This document shows positions 1-6,973 of a DNA stretch of 10,372 nucleotides, in pieces. This DNA is from CAZCFB01 sp964511535 (GTDB lineage: Bacteria > Myxococcota_A > Polyangia > GCA-2747355 > CAZCFB01). The stretch covers positions 1 to 10,372 of the forward strand of contig CAZEFW010000223.1 of assembly GCA_964511535.1 (NCBI GenBank), given 5' to 3'. Position 1 is the stretch's first letter. Each line of letters starts with the position of its first letter. The translations under genes and the position numbers were made by a program. A model generated the notes under the pieces. The model was given only the letters and a program-made list of their open reading frames with translations. It made no database searches and had not been told where the DNA came from.

Positions 1-30
1 ATACACTTTCTTTCGCCTTGGGCGCCCTGT

Positions 31-57
31 GGGGGGGGGCGGCCGGCGCCCCCCCCC
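31..57 (-). terminator. GC-only hairpin at the stop of the radical SAM gene (possible terminator)
   Basis: Nine G (31-39) followed by CG pair with CG followed by nine C (47-57). This gives an 11-bp all-GC stem around a 5-nt loop (42-46). On the minus strand the hairpin begins immediately after the TAG stop codon (58-60) of the radical SAM gene. No U-rich tract follows it on the minus strand; the next bases are ACAGGGC, then a GGGCGCCC palindrome (20-27). It is therefore not a canonical intrinsic terminator, though the stem is strong enough to pause polymerase or protect a 3' end. Long G and C runs are also prone to sequencing and assembly length errors. Confidence 0.4.
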
Positions 58-2868
58 CTACTCCTCCGACTCCATGATCTCCCTCACCCTCGGGTGCATG
101 CCCTCGATCTCTTCCTCGGTCTGCATGTTGTGCCCCAGGTTGTCGCACACCTTGTAGCACTCCATCGGATCGAAGTAGGGATCGCTCTTGGGGGTCACCA
201 GTGCCTTGGCGCGGAACTCCTCATAGGCCTCGGAGTGCCACACCTCCTCGAAGGAGTTTTCCATGATGTTGCCGAGGGGGAAGTCCGACGCCTTGCAGCA
301 GGGGATGACATGCCCCGTGGCCTGGACCCGGGCATAGGTGTAGCCGATGCTGCACGGAATCTTGTCCACGATCTGCGCGTCGAGGCCTTGCCCGCCGCCG
401 CCCTCGCCCGCCACCCGGCGCCAGAAACTGCCGAACCCCTGCAGGCTCAGGTAGGGCGCGCGCACCGTCAGGGTGATGGGATCGATGCTGCAGTCCACGA
501 ACGCCATGCAGTTGCGGCACTGCTCCTCCGGGTAGCCGAAGAAGATGGCGCTGTCCCGGTGGATCTCCTCATAGACGCGGGTGCAATGGATGCCGCGCCG
601 GCAGTAGGTCTCCCAGCGTCGGATGTCCTCCAGCGAGAAGCGGAAGTCGCCCACCAGCCGGTGCTGCTGCAAGAACCGCGCGTACTCCCCTTGCTCGTCC
701 AGCCCGGGGAGCCGCCCCTCGGTGACCTCCTCGGCGGTGCGCTGCAGATAGTCCTCGCGGTGCCGGGCGTTCATCAGGGTGTCCATGATCTGCTGGCTGT
801 CCTCCTTGGACAGGGCCAGCTCCTCGGTGTAGCCGGGGATGATGTCGATGGGGGTGAACTCGATCAGGTCGGCGCCCATCTCCTTGGCCACGGAGATCAT
901 GTCGTCGATCTCGTGAGCGTTCAGCGACGAGATGACGTTGTAGATCTTGACCCGCGGGCGGTTGGCGCCGGTCTGCCGCCGGTACCAGGTCAGGTGGCTG
1001 ACCACCTCCACGATGCGGCGGAAGGTGTCCTCCCGGGCGGTGGGGTGGGTCTTGACGTAGGTCTCGGGGGTGCCGGCCCAGAATGAGACCGTGATGGAGT
1101 CGACCCCCAGGTCCACGATCTGGCGCGCGCGGTCGTGGTCCACCAGGGTGAAGTTGGTGATCACGTTGAGGGTGAAGCCCTCGTTCTTGATCAGCTCCAG
1201 CACGTCCATAATGCGCGGGTGCATGAACGGGTCGCCCGCGCCGGAGAGCTGGATCTGCTTGGTGCCCATGCGCTTGGCCGAGCGCACGAGGTCGGCCACG
1301 GTCTCGAAATCCAGGGTGGCCCGGCGCTTCTCCCTCTTGAGCCGCTTGTCCTTCATCATGAAGGAGTGAACCCAGCAGCCGGCGCAGTGCTGGTTGCAGT
1401 TGTTGGTCAGGTCAATCTCCAGGCTGATGGGCCCCGAGAGAGCCTGCTTGCCGCTCATGGCCCCCGCGATGTGCAAGTTCTCTCGCCGGTAGCGCCCCGT
1501 CTCGGCCACCGACAGCTCGACCTGCTCGGCCACCCGCTTGCGAACCTGCTCGCGCTGCTCCTCGTTCCACGGCACGTCCAGCGCCATGCCCACCACCGGC
1601 AGGTGCAGGGCGTCCTCGACGAACACGCGCATCTCGCGCGCCTTCTTGTTGCGGAACGCGCGGGTGTTGTACCCGCCGTTATGCCAGTTGACGAAGGGAT
1701 CCTCGGAGGGGAGGCTGATGCCGTAGGCCGCGTGGTTGCGCAGCAGGATCGAGCCCTCCTCCAGCGTCGCCGGCATGATGTCCTTGACCTGGCAGATCTC
1801 GTAGCGGTTCTTCTCCAGCCAGGCGGCGGTCTCGCCGAACTCCTGCTCCGCCTCGCCGGGCAGGCCAATGACCAGCGACACCTGGACGTTGATCCCCGAG
1901 GCGCTGGCCCGGGCGACCGCCTCGGTGGCGTGGTCCGCCAGGAAGCCGGCGGCCTGGGTCTGGAGGATCTGGTCCGAGCCGGAGATGATGTCGAACTCCA
2001 GCCCGATGCAGCCGGCCAGGCGCATCTTGCGGTACAGGTGCCGCGGCATGGCCGCGTCCACCAGCGCCCTGCCCCACCACTCCAGCGGCACGTCCTCCTT
2101 GAGCAGCATGTCGCAGATCGCCTCGAGGTGCGCCAGATCGCCGTTGAGGCACAGGTCCACGAAGGAGAAGCGGCGCACGTCGTTGTGAGCCGCGTGGTAC
2201 AGCATCTCCTGCACCACCTCGTGGGCCGGCCGGGTGCGGTAGCGGCCCTCGAGGGGCTGGTCGGGGCAGAGGGCGCAGCGCCGCGGGCAGCCGCGGCTCA
2301 TGCGCAGCGGCAGGCCGTCGCGACGCAGCCGCACCAGGTCGGCCTCACGGAACTCCGGGATTGGCAGGCCGACGAGGGCGTTTCCAGGGGAGCGCGGGCG
2401 GTAGTCACCGTCCAGCAGGTCGAGCCCCGCGATGGGTCGGGTGACCCCGCTGTCGAGCAGCCGCATGAACTCCACCACCGTCAGGGTCGGGTCGCCGACC
2501 ATCACGCCGGTGGCCGCCTCCACCGGCACCTTGGCCCGCTCGGTCTCCAGCGCCAGCTGGCCGCCGAACAGCAGCAGCGGCGTCTGGCCGGCGCGCATGA
2601 GCGCCTCGGCCGCCCCCAGGGTGCGGCTGAAGGCGGTCTGGGCCACGCCCACCGCGGTGAGCCGGGCGCCGAGCAGGGCGATGCGCTCGTGGATCTCGTC
2701 GTTGGAGCTCCGGGGATCGAGGTGAAGCACCGAGGCGGAGTAGCCCCGGGTGCGCGCAGCCTCCGCGGCCGAGTAGCCGTCGCGAAGCAGCGCCGGATCT
2801 TCGGAAAAGAGCACCACCGCGAGGTCGGTGGTCGGTTTGGCTTTCTCCATCGTCTGCTCTGTGGCCAT
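58..2868 (-). CDS. Two-domain radical SAM protein with cobalamin-binding-like N terminus and SPASM-like C terminus
   Basis: Predicted iron-sulfur enzyme of 936 aa that would cleave S-adenosylmethionine; the substrate is unknown. Seen: residues about 13-140 look like a B12-binding-like alpha/beta segment, but no DxHxxG cobalamin-ligand motif is visible. The first radical SAM domain carries CPRRCALC (Cys194, 198, 201) and runs to about residue 400, with the B12-radical-SAM-like VSLVIGLPGE. The second carries CNQHCAGC (Cys491, 495, 498) and SGAGDPF. A Cys-rich C terminus follows: Cys756, 762, 784, 787, 793 and 839, IPCC (857-858), LGNIMENSFEEVW and Cys904/908. That pattern is typical of SPASM domains holding auxiliary clusters. 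The frame stays open upstream to an ATG at 3045, but that ATG would overlap the divergent kinase gene. The ATG at 2868 has AAGGTG 9 nt upstream and begins MATEQTMEKAK, so I chose it. No neighbouring precursor peptide or obvious partner was found. The family assignment is solid; the function is open. Confidence 0.92.
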   Translation of the reverse strand: MATEQTMEKAKPTTDLAVVLFSEDPALLRDGYSAAEAARTRGYSASVLHLDPRSSNDEIHERIALLGARLTAVGVAQTAFSRTLGAAEALMRAGQTPLLLFGGQLALETERAKVPVEAATGVMVGDPTLTVVEFMRLLDSGVTRPIAGLDLLDGDYRPRSPGNALVGLPIPEFREADLVRLRRDGLPLRMSRGCPRRCALCPDQPLEGRYRTRPAHEVVQEMLYHAAHNDVRRFSFVDLCLNGDLAHLEAICDMLLKEDVPLEWWGRALVDAAMPRHLYRKMRLAGCIGLEFDIISGSDQILQTQAAGFLADHATEAVARASASGINVQVSLVIGLPGEAEQEFGETAAWLEKNRYEICQVKDIMPATLEEGSILLRNHAAYGISLPSEDPFVNWHNGGYNTRAFRNKKAREMRVFVEDALHLPVVGMALDVPWNEEQREQVRKRVAEQVELSVAETGRYRRENLHIAGAMSGKQALSGPISLEIDLTNNCNQHCAGCWVHSFMMKDKRLKREKRRATLDFETVADLVRSAKRMGTKQIQLSGAGDPFMHPRIMDVLELIKNEGFTLNVITNFTLVDHDRARQIVDLGVDSITVSFWAGTPETYVKTHPTAREDTFRRIVEVVSHLTWYRRQTGANRPRVKIYNVISSLNAHEIDDMISVAKEMGADLIEFTPIDIIPGYTEELALSKEDSQQIMDTLMNARHREDYLQRTAEEVTEGRLPGLDEQGEYARFLQQHRLVGDFRFSLEDIRRWETYCRRGIHCTRVYEEIHRDSAIFFGYPEEQCRNCMAFVDCSIDPITLTVRAPYLSLQGFGSFWRRVAGEGGGGQGLDAQIVDKIPCSIGYTYARVQATGHVIPCCKASDFPLGNIMENSFEEVWHSEAYEEFRAKALVTPKSDPYFDPMECYKVCDNLGHNMQTEEEIEGMHPRVREIMESEE

Positions 2869-2877
2869 CTTATCTTT

Positions 2878-2885
2878 CACCTTCT
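2878..2885 (-). promoter_or_regulatory. Ribosome binding site choosing the 2868 start
   Basis: On the minus strand this reads AGAAGGTG, with the AAGGTG core ending 9 nt before the ATG at 2868. It supports the internal start over the in-frame ATG at 3045, which has no comparable site and overlaps the divergent gene. Confidence 0.6.
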
Positions 2886-2906
2886 GGTCCCGAAAATGGG
2901 TGCTAT

Positions 2907-2934
2907 ATTGTAGAGGATTCCTGGAGAGCGACAA
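2907..2934 (-). promoter_or_regulatory. Sigma70-like promoter for the radical SAM gene
   Basis: On the minus strand, TTGTCG (2929-2934, 4 of 6 to TTGACA) is followed after 16 bp by TACAAT (2907-2912, 5 of 6 to TATAAT). Transcription would start near 2900, giving a leader of about 30 nt that contains the AAGGTG ribosome binding site. Placement relative to the chosen start codon is good. It is a pattern match only. Confidence 0.45.
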
Positions 2935-2947
2935 GCGGCAGCTCGCC

Positions 2948-2962
2948 CTGGCAGTAAGCCAG
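2948..2962. promoter_or_regulatory. Small inverted repeat in the divergent control region
   Basis: CTGGC, AGTAA, GCCAG form a perfect 5-5-5 inverted repeat. An overlapping GCCA-GCT-TGGC (2958-2968) follows. The site lies just upstream of the -35 element proposed for the radical SAM gene and about 80 bp before the kinase start, so it could bind a regulator serving both genes. Five-base arms are short enough to arise by chance. Confidence 0.22.
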
Positions 2963-3032
2963 CTTGGCAGGTTGATTGGGCAATGGGAAGATCGCTGAAC
3001 GCGCCAGGATAACCAGCTTGAATCCCTCATGA

Positions 3033-3039
3033 AGGGGAG
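3033..3039 (+). promoter_or_regulatory. Ribosome binding site choosing the 3044 start
   Basis: AGGGGAG ends 4 nt before the ATG at 3044. The in-frame ATG at 3029 has no purine-rich site in front of it, so the second ATG is preferred. Confidence 0.6.
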
Positions 3040-3043
3040 CCTC

Positions 3044-3733
3044 ATGGAACCAGCCAGGGTCGACCTAAGCGACTACATCACCGCGCTCCTGAGCCACGAC
3101 ATCTCCAACTACAATCAGACGAGCCGCGGATACCTCGAGATGTTGTTGGCCGAACAGATGGGAGAGCTGACGCCGGACCAGCTGCGCGCGCTCACCATCT
3201 GCATGCGCCAGACGACCCGGATCCAGAACCTCATCGACGCCGCGCGGCTGGTGGTGCAGCTGACAAACGCCCCGGTAACTCTCAAACCCCAGGATCTGGA
3301 CCGGGCCATCTCCGAGGCCATCCGGGCGGTGGAAAACGAGTTCTCCGAGCGTGAGATTCGAGTGGACTTCAATGAGCAGGGCCGCCAGGTCCTGGCCGAG
3401 GGCTACCTGCAGAACCTGATGCGTCAGCTCATCAGCAACAGCGTCCGTCACAATGACGCCCCGGTGGTGCAGATCGGGGTTCAGATCGAGTCCGTGGATG
3501 AACCGGCGCCGCTATGGAAGGTCACGGTGACCGACAACGGCAGCGGGGTCCCGACCAGCCGTCAGGACGAGCTGTTCGACCGCGTGGCCGTGCGAGAGGT
3601 CCACGGCGCAGGCCTGGGGCTGTCCCTGGCCTGCACCCTGGTGAAGCGCTGGGGCGGCGAGATCTGGCTCGATAAGTCCGTCGAAGGCGAAGGCTCCACT
3701 TTCTGCGTCACCATCCCCCGCATCGAGACCTGA
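3044..3733 (+). CDS. Short soluble histidine kinase without sensor domain
   Basis: Predicted two-component sensor kinase core of 229 aa, cytoplasmic. Seen: an H-box SHDISNYNQ with the phospho-acceptor candidate His18 and a following GYLEMLL helix. The N-box is LISNSVRHN (Asn132), the G1 box DNGSGVP (164-170) and the G2 box GAGLGLS (188-194), followed by a WGG element and a final beta strand. Together these are the dimerisation/phosphotransfer helices plus an HATPase_c domain. No transmembrane segment, PAS, GAF or HAMP region precedes the H-box, which begins only about 17 residues from the N terminus. The signal must therefore come from a partner protein, or the protein is an orphan phosphotransfer module. 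No response regulator is in the window. H-boxes of the form D-I-x-N-x-N-Q are, to my knowledge, seen in kinases of methanogens and some deltaproteobacterial lineages. It is divergent from the radical SAM gene and converges on the CapA-like gene 54 bp away. Confidence 0.88.
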   Translation: MEPARVDLSDYITALLSHDISNYNQTSRGYLEMLLAEQMGELTPDQLRALTICMRQTTRIQNLIDAARLVVQLTNAPVTLKPQDLDRAISEAIRAVENEFSEREIRVDFNEQGRQVLAEGYLQNLMRQLISNSVRHNDAPVVQIGVQIESVDEPAPLWKVTVTDNGSGVPTSRQDELFDRVAVREVHGAGLGLSLACTLVKRWGGEIWLDKSVEGEGSTFCVTIPRIET

Positions 3734-3787
3734 TAGCCTCCATTCGCCCCACCCCTCTGTCATTTCGTCGATCTGGCACTCTGGCAT

Positions 3788-4918
3788 TCAGCGCAGGTGC
3801 ACAACCGCCTTCCCCTCCCGCACCTCCAACATCGCCCCGTATTCCCGAGACTCCCTCGCCAGCTGCCCCAGCATCTCCTCCGCCTCCTGCCCCACCAGCG
3901 GCTCCGGCTTGAACCCGATCTCGCGGTTCTGAGTGAACAGCGGGATCACCTCCAGCCGTACCAGGCCCTTGTTGCGCAGCACCAATCGGGCCAGCAGGCC
4001 ATGGCGGAAGGTCTCGCGGCCCGGCGTCCCGAACACGTAGTTGCCGAGGCTGTAGAGCAGCGGCTTGCCCCGGTATATCCCCACCGGGTGGTGGATGTGC
4101 GGATGGTGGCCGATGACAGCGTCGGCGCCGTAGTCGATCATCATCTTGCCGTAGAGCCGCTGCAGCAGGGTGACCCCGGTGTAGTAGCGGCCCCAGTGGG
4201 CCAGCACCACCACCACGTCGGCGTGCTGGCGCATGCGCCGCAGGTCGGCCTTCAGCGAGCTGACCTCCAGCCGCGCCACGCCGGGCCAGCCCCACCACGC
4301 GAAAGACCGCATGTAGAGGCTGTGCATGAAGGAGTCTTCCATGTAGCTCAGCAGCCCAACGCGGGTTCCGCCGAGGTTCACGACCACCCCGCGGCGCGCC
4401 TCTGCGCCGCCCTCACCTGCGCCCACGCCCGTGATGCGGGCCGCGCTGAGCTGCTGGAGCGTGGAGCGCAGGCCGGCGAGCCCATGGTCCAGGGCGTGGT
4501 TGTTGGCCAGGGACACGAGATCGATGCCCGCCCAGCGCAGCGCCTCGAGGCCCGCCGGGGCCATGCGGTAGACATACCGCTTGTACAGCGGGAAGGGGGT
4601 GTCCCGCGTGGACACGGGCGCCTCCAGGTTGACCACGGCCAGGTGGGCGCCTCGCATCAGCTCGAGGGTCGGAGCAAGCGGGTACTCGTGGCCGAAGCGG
4701 GCGATGGTCTCGGAGGCCGCGTCCGTCAGGGCCGTGTCGCCTCCGAAGATGAGGGTCGTCTCGCCGGCCGGCGTGGGCGGCGCTTCGCCCCGGACCTCGA
4801 CCTCTATCTCCTGGGGCGGGCCCACCTGCTCAGGCGGGTTCCAGAGCCACATCAGCGTCAGGTGACCCAGGCCAGCGGCCAGGCAGAGCAGCACCAGCCG
4901 GACCGCCGCGGCGATCAC
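3788..4918 (-). CDS. CapA-like (poly-gamma-glutamate type) membrane-anchored metallophosphatase
   Basis: A 376-aa protein of the PGA_cap/CapA family, which has a calcineurin-like metallophosphoesterase fold. Seen: an N-terminal hydrophobic segment (about residues 3-26) that would anchor it in the inner membrane, then a Pro-rich linker. Metal-site motifs follow in the expected order: FGGDTALTD (Asp61), NLEAPVS (Asn97, Glu99), SLANNHALDHG (Asn140, His141), AHWG (His241) and GHHPHIHHP (His271, His274). Length fits the family. Start: GTG at 4918 overlaps the TGA of the upstream HEAT gene as GTGA, with GGGAG just ahead. An upstream in-frame start at 5005 would add 29 residues of Gly/Pro/Arg-rich sequence and a longer overlap, so it is less likely. 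CapA proteins act in poly-gamma-glutamate capsule production together with CapB/CapC ligase subunits. Neither is present here, so a poly-glutamate role should not be assumed. It is the last gene of the SGNH-HEAT-CapA operon. Confidence 0.87.
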   Translation of the reverse strand: MIAAAVRLVLLCLAAGLGHLTLMWLWNPPEQVGPPQEIEVEVRGEAPPTPAGETTLIFGGDTALTDAASETIARFGHEYPLAPTLELMRGAHLAVVNLEAPVSTRDTPFPLYKRYVYRMAPAGLEALRWAGIDLVSLANNHALDHGLAGLRSTLQQLSAARITGVGAGEGGAEARRGVVVNLGGTRVGLLSYMEDSFMHSLYMRSFAWWGWPGVARLEVSSLKADLRRMRQHADVVVVLAHWGRYYTGVTLLQRLYGKMMIDYGADAVIGHHPHIHHPVGIYRGKPLLYSLGNYVFGTPGRETFRHGLLARLVLRNKGLVRLEVIPLFTQNREIGFKPEPLVGQEAEEMLGQLARESREYGAMLEVREGKAVVHLR

Positions 4919-6966
4919 CGGCTCCCGGCCCCCTCGGCCCCGCCCGGGGCTCCCCTCGACGCCCGGCATGCCTGGCGCACCCGCGCATAGTAGTCCTCGG
5001 TGCACACCGCGAGCGCCGCGGCAGACTCCGGGCGGCCGGCGGCTGACAGGGCCTTCGCGGCGGCGAGGCGCACCTGCCAGAGCGGGTGGGTCAGCTCACG
5101 CTCCAGCGGCGCGGCCGACGATTTCGCGTCGGCCAGCTTCCCCAGCGCTTGGATGATTGCCACCCGCTCGCCCTGCCGGTCGGCCGCGTGATCCTGGGCG
5201 AGCAGGGCCACAAGATCAGGCGCGGCGCGGCGATCACCCAGGGTGGCGAGCGCCTCGATGGCGCCATGAGACCGATCCGTCTTGAGCAGCCGGAGCAGCG
5301 TCGGGACAGCGGGCCCGTGGCGCAGGCGGCCGAGGCAGCTGGCGATACGCGAGCGCAGGATGAAGTCCTTGTGGTCGAGCAGCGGGACCAGGCCGCCGGC
5401 CGCGGCGGCGCCCAGCAGGTGGCAGGCCCGGGCGGCGGCGCGGCGGAGGTGAAGATCGTCGGAGCCGAGCTGCTGGCGGATCACCTCGCGGATCCCCTCC
5501 CCCGCCGCTGCTCCCTCGGGGGCAGCTTGCTCTGCCAGCGCCTCCAGGGCCGCGGCCGCCAGCCGGCCCTGCTTTGCGGCAATCCCGGTCAGCCACGGCG
5601 TGGCCAGGGAGCGGCCGGCCAGGCCGAGGGTGACCCGCTCCACGGCCGAGGCGGAGACCCGGGGCGGGAGCAGCGGGTCGTCGCCCTCCTCGGTGTTGAT
5701 CCGCTCGGGGAACCGGTCCAGCAGCCGCTGCAACGCGGCCCGCTTGCCAGGGGGCGCCTTGGCCTTGCCCGCCGGCGCCGGCGCCGCGGCGGCCCCGGCG
5801 ATCTCGCGCCACCTGGCAGCCGAGATCCAGCGGGTCGCCTCGCCCAGGTGCTGCCGGTACAGGGCCATGGCCGAGATGAGCACCACGGCGTCCACCACGT
5901 CGCCGCGGAGGGTGCCCAGCAGCTCCAGCCGGCGCGCCTGGCTCGGCGCGCCCTTGTCCGACTGCGCCACCAGGCGCTGGATCTGCGCCGGGCACTTCAG
6001 CTCCCTGGCCGTCACCAGCCGCGCGGCCTCCAGCGCCACGCGGCGGTCAGGATCCATCAACGCCGGGCACACCGCCGCCGCGTCCGGGCGCTCCCGCTCC
6101 GCGCCGGTGCGCAGGCCGTTGAGCGTCGCGGCCCGTACCTCGGGCGAGCCGTCGTCCAGCAGCGCGCCGAGCGCAGCCGCCGCGGCCTCGCCCGGGATGA
6201 GCGAGATGCCGCTGGCTGCCGCGCTCCGGTCGTAAGCTGATTTCGAGCTTGCCAGCCTCGAGAGCAGCGGCAGCGCCCGCGCCCCGCCTGCCAGCGCTAC
6301 GGCCCGCGACGCCTCCCGGACCACCATGGGCGAGTCGTCCCTCAGCAGTGGCGCCAGGGCTTTCTGGATTCCCGGCCTGCCTGACAGGCCGAGCTGACGC
6401 GTCGCGGTGGCGCGCACCTGGTCGTCGGCGCTGCGCAGCAGGACTCGCTGACGCGCCAGCTCCCGCTCGGCCCGCGCTTTGCCACGGGCCGCGGCGTCGA
6501 GGCCCATGGCCGCCAGCGCCTGAGAGGCGGCCCCTCGAACCACCATGCTCTCGTCGTCCAGCATGGGCACCAGCCTCTTGTCCAGGCCGGCGGCCTTGCT
6601 GCGCCCGAGCACACGCACCGCGGCCAGGCGTACCTCCAGATCGGCGTCCCGCAGGCGACCCACCACATGCCGCAGGTGCTCGTCGGGGCCGAGCACGCCC
6701 AGGGCCGCCACCGCGCTGCGGCGGACGCGCGCCGACGGATCTCGGGTGAGCCCCGCCAAGCGGTCCAGCATGTCGGGCTCGCCCAGCCGCGCCAGCGTGT
6801 CCACTGCCCTGGCCCGCACCGTGGGGCGGTCGCTCTGCAGCTCGCGCAGTGCGCGCTCGCGCTCCATCTTGCAGCCCGCCAGGGCGGCGCAGGCCAGCGC
6901 CATGCAGAGGGTGGCCGAGACCACCCGCCGCGACGCGCGGCGGCCGGCAGGGGCGCGGCGCCGCAC
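4915..6966 (-). CDS. HEAT-repeat lipoprotein
   Basis: Predicted lipoprotein of 683 aa built mainly from HEAT-type helical repeats. Seen: an Arg-rich N terminus (including SRRVVS, faintly Tat-like), a hydrophobic stretch and a lipobox LAGC with the lipidated Cys at residue 32. An N-terminal repeat block follows (VRARAVDTLARLG, VRRSAVAALGVLG, VRLAAVRVLGRS, VRGAASQALAAMG and more). Next comes a more divergent middle with an Ala/Pro/Lys-rich linker near residue 392, and a second repeat block to the C terminus (LRRAAARACHLLG, VRLAAAKALSAAG). HEAT solenoids act as protein-binding scaffolds; no catalytic motif is visible. Start: GTG at 6966 has GAGG 5 nt upstream and gives a normal-length signal peptide. 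GTG at 6990, with GAGG 6 nt upstream, is an alternative that would overlap the SGNH gene by 17 nt. The 3' end overlaps the CapA-like gene by 4 nt, implying translational coupling. It probably presents or tethers its two operon partners at the envelope, which is inference. Confidence 0.85.
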   Translation of the reverse strand: MRRRAPAGRRASRRVVSATLCMALACAALAGCKMERERALRELQSDRPTVRARAVDTLARLGEPDMLDRLAGLTRDPSARVRRSAVAALGVLGPDEHLRHVVGRLRDADLEVRLAAVRVLGRSKAAGLDKRLVPMLDDESMVVRGAASQALAAMGLDAAARGKARAERELARQRVLLRSADDQVRATATRQLGLSGRPGIQKALAPLLRDDSPMVVREASRAVALAGGARALPLLSRLASSKSAYDRSAAASGISLIPGEAAAAALGALLDDGSPEVRAATLNGLRTGAERERPDAAAVCPALMDPDRRVALEAARLVTARELKCPAQIQRLVAQSDKGAPSQARRLELLGTLRGDVVDAVVLISAMALYRQHLGEATRWISAARWREIAGAAAAPAPAGKAKAPPGKRAALQRLLDRFPERINTEEGDDPLLPPRVSASAVERVTLGLAGRSLATPWLTGIAAKQGRLAAAALEALAEQAAPEGAAAGEGIREVIRQQLGSDDLHLRRAAARACHLLGAAAAGGLVPLLDHKDFILRSRIASCLGRLRHGPAVPTLLRLLKTDRSHGAIEALATLGDRRAAPDLVALLAQDHAADRQGERVAIIQALGKLADAKSSAAPLERELTHPLWQVRLAAAKALSAAGRPESAAALAVCTEDYYARVRQACRASRGAPGGAEGAGSR

Positions 6967-6973
6967 GGCATCC

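Noticed and set aside
1135..2913. Long plus-strand ORF (592 codons) opposite the radical SAM gene
   Set aside because: It is antisense to a strongly supported enzyme, and its His/Leu/Ala/Gly/Arg-rich composition is typical of a GC-rich shadow frame with no domain.
2869..3045. N-terminal extension of the radical SAM protein (59 residues)
   Set aside because: It overlaps the divergent kinase start and lies over the proposed promoter; the ATG at 2868 has a proper ribosome binding site.
3734..3787. Bidirectional terminator between the convergent kinase and CapA-like genes
   Set aside because: No stem of useful length and no T run on either side in the 54-bp gap.
3788..4918. Naming the CapA-like gene capA or pgsA and calling this a poly-gamma-glutamate capsule locus
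   Set aside because: No CapB/PgsB ligase or CapC/PgsC gene is present in the window; the CapA family is broad and mostly uncharacterised.
3797..4990. Plus-strand ORF of 397 codons opposite the CapA-like gene
   Set aside because: It is antisense to a gene with complete metallophosphatase motifs and has no recognisable domain or ribosome binding site.
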